Assembly: GCA_035530195.1 (NCBI GenBank)
Contig: DATKVG010000160.1
Coordinates: 11,325 to 75,324, forward strand
Reading direction: 5' to 3'
DNA: 64,000 bases
Origin: JAPLKX01 sp035530195
GTDB lineage: Bacteria; Hydrogenedentota; Hydrogenedentia; Hydrogenedentales; SLHB01
Position 1 is the first letter of the stretch, and each line of letters opens with the position of its first letter. A program made the translations under genes and the position numbers. Below are positions 56,807 to 64,000 of this stretch, piece by piece. The notes beneath the pieces are model-generated. The model was not told the origin of the DNA. It saw nothing but the letters and a program-made list of their open reading frames with translations, and made no database searches.

Positions 56807-58566
56807 CGTATACCTCGGGGCTCTTTTGCGGAATACTGCGTGTGGAGCAGTTCGTGTGCTTTTCCGGCGCCGGGTTTTCCGAGGAACTTCTCGTAGAGTT
56901 CCTTGATCGCGGGGTTCTGGTGTGAGCGGCGCAGTGTTTTTGCGCCGTCGATGGCGTAGAGTGCGGCCGCGCGTTTTCGCAGCAGTTCGGGGTCGAGTAC
57001 TTTGACGCCTTTGGGGGGGTATGGCTGGCCGCCGCCGCCGATGCAGCCGCCGGGACATGCCATGACCTCGATCACGTGGAATTCTTTTTCGCCGCTGACG
57101 ACCATGTCGAGCAGGTGCTTGGCGTTTGTGAGGCCGTTTGCGACGCCGATTCGGAGGACTTTTCCGCCAAGTTCGATAAGGGCTTCGCGCACGCCTTCGA
57201 CGGCTCTGACCTCGGCGAATTCGAGCCTGTCGCCGGGTTTTCCGGTGACGAACTCGGACGCGGTTCGGAGTGTGGCTTCCATGACGCCGCCGGTCGAGCC
57301 GAAGATGTCGCCGGCGCCGGTGGCGATGCCGAGGGGCGCGTCGAACTCACCGTCGTCGAAGCGGGTGAAACTCATGCCGTAGCATTCGATCATCCAAATG
57401 AGTTCGCGTGTGGTGATGACGGCGTCGGTGTAGGGTTTTCCGTTCGGCATGCGGTGTTCGGGGCGGGCGATTTCGTATTTTTTCGCCACGCACGGCATGA
57501 CGGCGACGGAGAAAATGTCGTCGGGATCGATCCCGGCCTGTTCGGCGTAGAAGGTCTTGACCATAGTGGACATCATGCTCATGGGCGACTTGCACGTCGA
57601 GGCGTTCGGGATCAGGCTCGGGTAGAACTTTTCCATAAAGCTGATCCAGCCGGGCGAGCACGAGGTGATCATGGGAAGCGGCCCTTCGCCGCCCAGCCTG
57701 CGGAGAAACTCGCTGGCTTCTTCGAAAATGGTGAGGTCGGCGCCGAGGTCGGTATCGAAGACTTTGTCAAACCCGAGCGTGCGTAGCGCGGAGATCATTT
57801 TTCCCGTTGCGGGTGTTCCGGGGGCGAGGCCAAACCCTTCGCCGATCGCGGCGCGGATCGACGGGGCGGTTTGTACGACCACGTGTTTTTGGGGATTGGC
57901 GAGTGCGGCCCAGACGGCATCGGTGTTGCTTCGTTCGAGAAACGCGGCGGTCGGGCAGACGTTGATGCACTGCCCGCACTGGATGCAGACCGAGTCGTCC
58001 ATGTGGGCGAGGTGGGCCGGTGCGACCAGCGTGTTGAACCCACGGTAGTGCTGGCTGAGGTTATAGACACCCTGGACTTCCGCGCAGACGCGGGTGCAGC
58101 GGCCGCAGAGGATGCATTTTTCCCCGTTGCGTATGACGGCCCGGCTCGAGGCTTCGAGCGGGATGTGCTTACGCCGGCCTTCCCAGAACCGCTCGCGGAC
58201 CCCCATGGCGTAGGCGAGGTTTTGGAGCTCGCAGTTCGAGTCGCGCTCACAGGTCTGGCATTCCTTGGGGTGGTTGTCGAGAATGAGCTCGACGATGTCA
58301 CGCCGGGCCTGGCGGATGTCGGGCGACGCGGTCTGGACGACCATCCCGGGCATGACCGGCGTGCTGCACGATGCCGCGAACGCTTCTGTGCCTTTGACGG
58401 CGACGATGCACACGCGGCACGCGCCCGCGAGGCTGAGGTCCGGGTGGTAGCAGAGCCGCGGCACGTGCACGCCGATGGTTTCCGCGGCTTCCATGATGGA
58501 CGTGCCCGCGGGAACCCTAACTTCCCGGTCGTCTATGGTGAGCGTAATCAGTTTCGCTTCGTTCAT
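56803..58566 (-). CDS. hydA: [FeFe]-hydrogenase catalytic subunit (HydA, trimeric type)
   Basis: A 587-residue group A hydrogenase. N-terminal [2Fe-2S] domain (Cys39, 50, 53, 67), the HPKECQTCERDSNC His/Cys cluster, two [4Fe-4S] motifs (CILCGRCTRVC, CIQCGQCINVCP), and an H-cluster domain with all three signatures: L1 TSCSPGW, L2 MPCVAKKYE, L3 EVMACPGGCIGGGGQP. All H-cluster cysteines are present. This subunit reduces protons or oxidises H2. Maturation genes hydEFG are not in the window. It starts 2 bases after the hydB stop. Confidence 0.96.
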   Translation of the reverse strand: MNEAKLITLTIDDREVRVPAGTSIMEAAETIGVHVPRLCYHPDLSLAGACRVCIVAVKGTEAFAASCSTPVMPGMVVQTASPDIRQARRDIVELILDNHPKECQTCERDSNCELQNLAYAMGVRERFWEGRRKHIPLEASSRAVIRNGEKCILCGRCTRVCAEVQGVYNLSQHYRGFNTLVAPAHLAHMDDSVCIQCGQCINVCPTAAFLERSNTDAVWAALANPQKHVVVQTAPSIRAAIGEGFGLAPGTPATGKMISALRTLGFDKVFDTDLGADLTIFEEASEFLRRLGGEGPLPMITSCSPGWISFMEKFYPSLIPNASTCKSPMSMMSTMVKTFYAEQAGIDPDDIFSVAVMPCVAKKYEIARPEHRMPNGKPYTDAVITTRELIWMIECYGMSFTRFDDGEFDAPLGIATGAGDIFGSTGGVMEATLRTASEFVTGKPGDRLEFAEVRAVEGVREALIELGGKVLRIGVANGLTNAKHLLDMVVSGEKEFHVIEVMACPGGCIGGGGQPYPPKGVKVLDPELLRKRAAALYAIDGAKTLRRSHQNPAIKELYEKFLGKPGAGKAHELLHTQYSAKEPRGIR

Positions 58567-58568
58567 GG

Positions 58569-60758
58569 CTATATCCTGTTGACGGCGTCGAACCGGCACA
58601 CTTCAAAGCACGCGCCACACTTGATGCACCGTTCCTGGCCAATGACGTGCGGCTCGCGTCGGTTTCCGGAAATGCACGCGACGGGGCACTTCCGTGCGCA
58701 GGCGGTGCAGCCGGTGCATTTTTCCGGGTCTATTTCGTAACGGACCAGCGCGGTGCACTTTCGCGCGGGGCATCGTTTCTCGATCACGTGCGCCTCGTAC
58801 TCGTCTCGGTAGTGGGTGAGCGTGCTGAGCACCGGGTTTGGCGCGGCCCTGCCAAGCCCGCACAAAGACGACCGTTTCACGAGCCGGGCCAGCCGTTCGA
58901 GCCGCTCGAGATCTTCGAGCGTGCCGGTCCCCGAGGTGATTCTCTCGAGGATCTCGAGCATCCGGGTGGTGCCTTCGCGGCATGGAGTGCATTTGCCGCA
59001 GGACTCGTCCTGGGAGAACGTGATGAAAAACTTCGCGATATCGACCATGCACGCGTCGTCGTCCAAGACAATCATGCCGCCGCTGCCCATGATCGAGCCG
59101 GCCTGGGTGAGGGTGTCGAAATCGATGGGCGTGTCTATCCATTTTTCAGGGATGCACCCGCCCGCGGGCCCGCCGGTCTGGATGGCCTTGAGTTTCTTGC
59201 CGGCTGCCACGCCGCCGCCGATCTCGTTTACGACCTGGCGGAGGGTGGTGCCCATGGGGACTTCGACAAGGCCCGTATGCCGCACTTTTCCGGCCAGGGC
59301 AAACACTTTCGTGCCGCCGCTCTTGTCGCTTCCGATACGGCTGAACCATTCTGCGCCGAAGTTGAGGATGGCGGGGACGTTGGCGAGCGTCTCGACGTTG
59401 TTGATGACGGTAGGTTTTCCCCAGAGGCCGCGTTCGGTCGGAAAGGGCGGGCGTATTCTGGGCTGGCCCCGCTCGCCTTCGATCGAGTGGATAAGGGCGG
59501 TTTCTTCGCCGCAAACGAACGCGCCCGCCCCAAGCCGGATCTCGAGGTCGAAATCGAAGCCCGAGCCCAGGAGGTCTTTGCCAAGCAGGCCCCACTCGCG
59601 GCACGTGTCGATGGCGTGCTGAACCCGCTTGATCGCGAGCGGGTATTCAGCCCGGACATAATAAAACCCGCGGGACGCCCGGATCGCGTAGCCCGCGATC
59701 AGCATGCCCTCGAGCACGCTGAACGGGTCGGATTCGAGCATGCTCCGGTCCATGAACGCGCCGGGGTCGCCTTCGTCGGCGTTGCAGATGATAAACCGCT
59801 CGGTTTGGGGGCTCTTGATGGCGTGCGCCCATTTGGCGCCGGTTGGGAATCCGCCGCCGCCCCGGCCCCGCAGGCGCGACCGGGTGATTTCGTCGACGAC
59901 GAAGTTGGGCTCGCCGCGGCCCAAAACTTTCGCGAGCGCCGCGAACCCCATGTAGTTGAGATACTCTTCAATGCTTTCGGGATCGAGTACGCCGCAGTTG
60001 CGCAGCGCGATCCGGCTTTGCTTGCTGAAAAAGGCCACGTCCCCGTAGATGTCGAAGAAGCGGCGGGCCAGCAGTTCGTCGCTCACTCGCAGCCCGTCGA
60101 CCACCCTGCCCGCGAGGATGTGTTCGCGAACGATGGATTCGACGTCTTGTTCGCCGCGGACGAAATACAGGATGTTTTCCGGCAGAAGGAGGATATGGCT
60201 GTAGATGCCTTCGACCTTGTGCTGGCACGCGCCGAGGCACGTCACCTCCGAGAACCGGACTTCGTCACGCGCCATCCCGGCCTCGACGAGCTTTTTGGAG
60301 AAGATTTCGGGCCAGTCGATCGAGTAGGTGGGACAGCATCGTTCGTTTGCACAGAACAGGATTTCGTGTTGGGCGAGTTTTTCAAAAGGTCCGTCGAGTA
60401 CGTGTTCGAGGACGAGTTCGCCGTTAAGGACGTGCGATGTGAAAATCTTGTGGACGAGATCGCGGTCAACCCGCTCATATTTCACCGGAATCTGGTTGGG
60501 CCTGAATATGCCCACGATCGGTTCCCGGCTGCAACGGCCGGTGCAGCCCGTCTTCCGCAAGATAATGTCGTTGCGGCCGGACGCCGCAATGTGCTTGCGG
60601 ATCTCGTCGTAAACGGCCAGCGAGCCGGCGGCATGTTCGCAGGTGGCCGAACCCACCTGAATGAACGTTTGCGTACCTTCGCCGGGCCGTTGCGCGCGGG
60701 CTTTGGCGCGGGCCAGCAGCCCTTCAAACTTCTCAAAAACAGGGTTTGTCGCACTCAT
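58569..60758 (-). CDS. hydB: HydB/NuoF-like flavin subunit with doubled N-terminal [2Fe-2S]-type domain
   Basis: A 729-residue subunit, ~100 longer than typical HydB. Two thioredoxin-like domains in tandem precede the NuoF core: the first (about 31-125) has only three of four cysteines (Cys40, 72, 76), the second (about 131-225) has the full set (Cys136, 141/142, 174, 178). The core has FMN motif RGRGGGGFPTGAKW, ICNADEGDPGAFMDR for NAD(H), and the [4Fe-4S] set ESCGKCTPCREGT with SSLCGLG. Two C-terminal ferredoxin motifs, CTGCTACARKCP and CIKCGACFEVC, complete it. ATG 60758 is preferred over TTG 60764. Bifurcates between NADH, ferredoxin and hydrogen in related systems. Confidence 0.94.
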   Translation of the reverse strand: MSATNPVFEKFEGLLARAKARAQRPGEGTQTFIQVGSATCEHAAGSLAVYDEIRKHIAASGRNDIILRKTGCTGRCSREPIVGIFRPNQIPVKYERVDRDLVHKIFTSHVLNGELVLEHVLDGPFEKLAQHEILFCANERCCPTYSIDWPEIFSKKLVEAGMARDEVRFSEVTCLGACQHKVEGIYSHILLLPENILYFVRGEQDVESIVREHILAGRVVDGLRVSDELLARRFFDIYGDVAFFSKQSRIALRNCGVLDPESIEEYLNYMGFAALAKVLGRGEPNFVVDEITRSRLRGRGGGGFPTGAKWAHAIKSPQTERFIICNADEGDPGAFMDRSMLESDPFSVLEGMLIAGYAIRASRGFYYVRAEYPLAIKRVQHAIDTCREWGLLGKDLLGSGFDFDLEIRLGAGAFVCGEETALIHSIEGERGQPRIRPPFPTERGLWGKPTVINNVETLANVPAILNFGAEWFSRIGSDKSGGTKVFALAGKVRHTGLVEVPMGTTLRQVVNEIGGGVAAGKKLKAIQTGGPAGGCIPEKWIDTPIDFDTLTQAGSIMGSGGMIVLDDDACMVDIAKFFITFSQDESCGKCTPCREGTTRMLEILERITSGTGTLEDLERLERLARLVKRSSLCGLGRAAPNPVLSTLTHYRDEYEAHVIEKRCPARKCTALVRYEIDPEKCTGCTACARKCPVACISGNRREPHVIGQERCIKCGACFEVCRFDAVNRI

Positions 60759-60770
60759 ACGCAACCTCGA

Positions 60771-63700
60771 TTACTGTTTTAGGCTCTCGAGGAGTTGGGC
60801 CATTTTGGCCCGGGTGTCCCGTATTCTGCACCATCTTTTCCAGGCCACGGCGCGGTCGCCCGCGGGGCCCAGCGAGCCGGGGACAGTCCCGTCCTGGTCG
60901 CGGCCGCAGAAGTTGGCGATTTGGGAGGCTTCTTCACCCAGCAGGTTACGCGCTTGTTCGACAGTTTTGGGCGCCCGCCCTTCGCGTTCGGCTTTGCCGG
61001 CGGCGTCGCGAAGCACGCAGAGCATCGAGTAGTCCTCGATACCGTCGCGGATGGCTTCCCACCGCTTACTGGGAACGACGCCGTTCCCCTGGTAGATGAG
61101 AAGGTACTCGCGGTCGGCGCGGTACCACGGGTCGTCCTTCGAGGTGCAATACGACCAGAACCCGATTCCGGTGAGACCGTAGTGCCACGCCAGCCACGCC
61201 TGGCCGCGGTAGTAGCCGAGCGCCGACTGATGCTTGGCGTTATCGTCGCACTCGTAAGTCCAGACTTGCGCGCCGGTGGATTTGATGAATTCGAGCTTGT
61301 CCTGGTTTTGCTTGATCAGGTACCCGTTGCGGTTGGGACACCAGATGTCGACATACGGCGCCATAGCCCTAAGTTCTTCCATCGTGCACCGGCCGACGGG
61401 GTCCGTGTACATCCGGATTTTCGGATCGGCTTCCCGCGCCAGCTTGCCCATAGCGATATGGATGTCGGAGAGACCCGGGTTGAGCCCGGGTTCGTCGACC
61501 GGGTATAGGGCAAATCCGTCGTAGCCGACGCCCAGTTGGGCGAGGTGGGCAACCCATTGGCGGAGGTACTGGACGTGGGCCTTTTTCCACCCGTCCGACG
61601 ATTGCGGAGCACCTTTCAACGCGCCCTGGTAGCCGCAAAACAGGATCATGCCGTGCGGCGCATACCGTTTGACGTAGTCATCGTGTTCGACGAAGTCGAT
61701 CGGACCGACAAGGTTTCCCGCGTCATCGCAGGTGGCCTGCGGGAACTGTATCCCGACGAACACGTTTGTGCCGTGGCTGACTTGGTCGTCCAGCGCGGCT
61801 TGGGGCTGGTCTTTAAGCACCGAGGTGTGGACGTAGCCCCAGTGGCACAGGCGGAGGGGCTGCTTTTCCGGCAAGTGCGCGTTATATACCTCCACGCCAA
61901 AGGTCGCGACGGCCGTGACCGACTCCACATCGAGCGAGCGGAACTTCAGTTCGCCGTCCCAGGAGCCGGGTGTCAGCTCGGTGGCGTCGATAGTCAGCCA
62001 CACTTGGCGGGCGTCCCAGGGCGGCACAATTATCGCGTTGGCCTCGTTGAGCAGCGGAAGGGCGTCCCAGGCGTAATCGAGCATCTGCGTCGGCACAGGG
62101 AGCACCTCACGGGCAGTGACCGCGTGTTTCTGGACATCTCCCTGCTTGAGGGGCTCGACATAGACGCGAAACGCGCGCGGCCGGTCGGAGAAGTTGAAAA
62201 GATTAAATGCCGCGGATTCGACTTCCCCGATAAAGGCGTGGATCGATCCGCAGTCGGGTACGCCCAAAACAAGTTCCGTGCGTGGCACAATCCGCACCTG
62301 CCCACGCCCGGCAAAGGTGTCTGCCAACTCGTCCGCGCCGCCAAAGGGCGCCCAAGGGTTTGCCGGAAAGGCGGCGACGCTTGACCCGCGCATTACGGCG
62401 GCCCTCGCCATTGCGGCCATGGGCACGGCAGCGGCCCGCAATTCGGCGAATTCGTCAGCGAGCGCGGTGCGCTCGCCGCCGCTCATGGCGCCGGCGAGCA
62501 TGGCATGCTCTTTGAGTTCGGCCAGCCGGGCTTGAATGCGGTAGAGGATGTTCTCGGGTGTGTGTCTTGATTCGATCTGGGGCAGTGCGTCGCGGATCTC
62601 GTCGGCGAGTCGGCCCAGATCGGCCAATTCCTTCGTGAAAGGCGTGAGGTAGACCTGGTGGCGGCGCTCGGCGAGCAACTGGCCCGCTTCGGAAACCGTG
62701 CACACAAAAGTCAGTGTGACCGGGGCCGCGCCGTCCAGTGTATAGAGCACCCTCGCTTCGATATTGCGCTCGCTCGATGCGAGGTTGCTCCCGGAAAACT
62801 TTTCGCCATCGCGCAAAACGGCCAAGTCGACCTCAATGGGGTGGTTTTCCCGATTTTCCACGGCCGCCTTGAACGTGTTGGGCCCGGCGTAGTAGTCGCC
62901 GCAATCCAACCAGTGGATATTGACCGGGGGCTTGTGTTCGGGCTGTCCGGGGGAGCCTGTACGCGCCGAGTTGAGGCGGAATTCGGCGACAAGCACGGTC
63001 GGATCGGGTTTCTGCTGGGCCCATTGAAATGCCTGCATCTTGCCGGTCGTCACGGGCAACACGACGGCCAACCGTCCATCACCGCCGAAATCGATGACGG
63101 TCGGCGTGGCGTTGCTTTCGCCATCAAGGGAGATCGTCTCCTCAAGCAGGCCTTTGGGATCGAAGACGTAAAGTTTCTTGCTGTAGCCGGCCAGGAGAAT
63201 CTCGATCACGCCGTCGCCGTCGATGTCGGCGATCGTGGGATTGCGGCGTACCCGCTGCTCGACGTCCGCCTCCCATCTGAGGCCGCCGTCCGGCGACAGG
63301 CACACGAACTTCCCGCCAAGATCGGCGGCGTAGACTTCCATGACGCCGTCGCGGTCGGCGTCCGCGGCGGCAATGGCGCAGTCAACGTCGCGGCGCATCG
63401 GATAAGTCCAGAGCATCTTGCCCTGACTATCCACGGCGGCGATGCCGTTCCCGATGCCGATCAGCAACTCGGGGACGTTATCCTGCCCGGCGAGGTCCAC
63501 AACAAAGGGGGAGGACCCCGTGGCGCCTTCGTTGGGCAGCCGCCAGAGTTCCTTGCCTTCGTGCGAGATACACAACAACGGCGTATCCATGGCGCCGATA
63601 AAGATTTTCATGTAGGACAAATCGACGGCCGGGTACGAGTTCAAGATGCCCGGATGTTTGTACGCCCAAACAAGCTTACCCTCGCCCGTCAGGCACGACA

Positions 63701-64000
63701 GCGTTTCGCGTGAATCCGTGGCTAACAGTTCAAGCGAATGGTTGCCGTCCAAGTCGGCCGCAACAACAGCCGTTCTCCCCCACTCAACCGGGCCAAGCAG
63801 GTTCGTCTGCCACAGAACTGCGCCGTTGCCTCCTTCGAGGCAATAAATCCGCCCCGAGTTAGCCAGCACCACGACTTCCAGTCCCGTCCCGCCCGTCACG
63901 TCCGCCAGTGTCGGCGGAATGGATAGTTGCTCTTGCGTATCGTAACGCCAGATTTCCAAACCCTCGCCGTTCAGCGCCAGGATCGATCCCACGGTCGTCA
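60771..64000 (-). CDS. Beta-propeller plus DUF4091 glycosidase-like protein (5' end outside window)
   Basis: At least 1076 codons; the frame is open to the window edge, so the N-terminus is missing. The first ~330 visible residues are a PQQ-like/FG-GAP propeller with calcium-type loops (DLDGNHSLEL, DADRDGVMEV, DIDGDGVIEI). A linker rich in helix follows, then a barrel-like domain (WGYVHTSVL, GILFCGYQGALKG-type segment, FALYPVDEPGLNPG with Asp-Glu-Pro, VDIWCPNRNGY) and a DUF4091 end (WYRADREYLLIYQG, WEAIRDGIEDYSMLCVLR). It is 12 bases upstream of hydB, same strand, though functionally unrelated. A signal peptide would be expected beyond the window. Confidence 0.72.
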   Translation of the reverse strand, partial: TTVGSILALNGEGLEIWRYDTQEQLSIPPTLADVTGGTGLEVVVLANSGRIYCLEGGNGAVLWQTNLLGPVEWGRTAVVAADLDGNHSLELLATDSRETLSCLTGEGKLVWAYKHPGILNSYPAVDLSYMKIFIGAMDTPLLCISHEGKELWRLPNEGATGSSPFVVDLAGQDNVPELLIGIGNGIAAVDSQGKMLWTYPMRRDVDCAIAAADADRDGVMEVYAADLGGKFVCLSPDGGLRWEADVEQRVRRNPTIADIDGDGVIEILLAGYSKKLYVFDPKGLLEETISLDGESNATPTVIDFGGDGRLAVVLPVTTGKMQAFQWAQQKPDPTVLVAEFRLNSARTGSPGQPEHKPPVNIHWLDCGDYYAGPNTFKAAVENRENHPIEVDLAVLRDGEKFSGSNLASSERNIEARVLYTLDGAAPVTLTFVCTVSEAGQLLAERRHQVYLTPFTKELADLGRLADEIRDALPQIESRHTPENILYRIQARLAELKEHAMLAGAMSGGERTALADEFAELRAAAVPMAAMARAAVMRGSSVAAFPANPWAPFGGADELADTFAGRGQVRIVPRTELVLGVPDCGSIHAFIGEVESAAFNLFNFSDRPRAFRVYVEPLKQGDVQKHAVTAREVLPVPTQMLDYAWDALPLLNEANAIIVPPWDARQVWLTIDATELTPGSWDGELKFRSLDVESVTAVATFGVEVYNAHLPEKQPLRLCHWGYVHTSVLKDQPQAALDDQVSHGTNVFVGIQFPQATCDDAGNLVGPIDFVEHDDYVKRYAPHGMILFCGYQGALKGAPQSSDGWKKAHVQYLRQWVAHLAQLGVGYDGFALYPVDEPGLNPGLSDIHIAMGKLAREADPKIRMYTDPVGRCTMEELRAMAPYVDIWCPNRNGYLIKQNQDKLEFIKSTGAQVWTYECDDNAKHQSALGYYRGQAWLAWHYGLTGIGFWSYCTSKDDPWYRADREYLLIYQGNGVVPSKRWEAIRDGIEDYSMLCVLRDAAGKAEREGRAPKTVEQARNLLGEEASQIANFCGRDQDGTVPGSLGPAGDRAVAWKRWCRIRDTRAKMAQLLESLKQ

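Noticed and set aside
58647..60782. 711-codon open frame on the plus strand
   Set aside because: Antisense to hydB, which carries all expected flavin and Fe-S motifs.

Overview
The window reads as bacterial chromosome: high G+C, operons with 4-bp start/stop overlaps, clear Shine-Dalgarno sites, one tRNA. The gene content (DUF1559-type pseudopilins, sulfatase, malectin and DUF4091 proteins, an HzsA-like/SUMF1 fusion, many secreted glycan-acting proteins, [FeFe]-hydrogenase plus NfnAB) and the many short intergenic repeats suggest an uncultured saccharolytic, fermentative anaerobe of the Hydrogenedentota / Planctomycetota-Lentisphaerota kind. That placement is inference; no rRNA or ribosomal protein gene is present to test it.

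Layout. 0-4.1 kb: the end of a ROK-family gene, a PIG-L deacetylase and a BtuF-BtuD-BtuC-type importer. 4.4-8.1 kb: a ceramidase-like secreted protein, an intact IS110-family element with a strongly structured leader that is a good bridge-RNA candidate, and a DUF1559 pseudopilin. 8.2-12.3 kb: a fused NfnAB oxidoreductase with a well-formed sigma-70 promoter, a Tat-type Gfo/Idh/MocA oxidoreductase and tRNA-Ser(GCT). 12.4-17.3 kb: an NtrC-family regulator followed by a sigma-54 promoter and a four-gene minor-pilin operon. 17.3-22.8 kb: sulfatase, pheA, a UvrD/PcrA helicase and a thioesterase. 22.8-32.6 kb: three very large secreted proteins. 32.7-41.9 kb: MBL hydrolase, a hypothetical protein, phosphofructokinase, a VOC protein, a Tat-exported sugar-isomerase-like protein, a glycosidase-like protein and a purine permease. 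41.9-49.5 kb: a YfhO-like membrane protein, a NAGLU pseudogene, an SDR, a secreted FAD oxidoreductase and a ribose-type ABC permease and binding protein. 49.6-56.1 kb: a DUF4091 protein, a gene-free repeat-rich gap and a LamG-GH116 protein. 56.3-64 kb: HydB-HydA-HydC behind a beta-propeller/DUF4091 gene that runs off the window.

How it may fit together (inference): secreted hydrolases, sulfatase and lectin-like proteins attack complex or sulfated glycans; importers bring in sugars and cofactors; phosphofructokinase feeds glycolysis; NfnAB and the trimeric hydrogenase balance NADH, NADPH and ferredoxin and release H2.

The most notable non-coding signals are the IS110 leader fold (5754-5881), the -24/-12 promoter at 13938-13951, two inverted copies of a ~70-bp hairpin repeat 37 kb apart, a 9-bp-period intergenic repeat family at five or more sites, and a pair of ~72-bp hairpin elements in the 52-kb gap.
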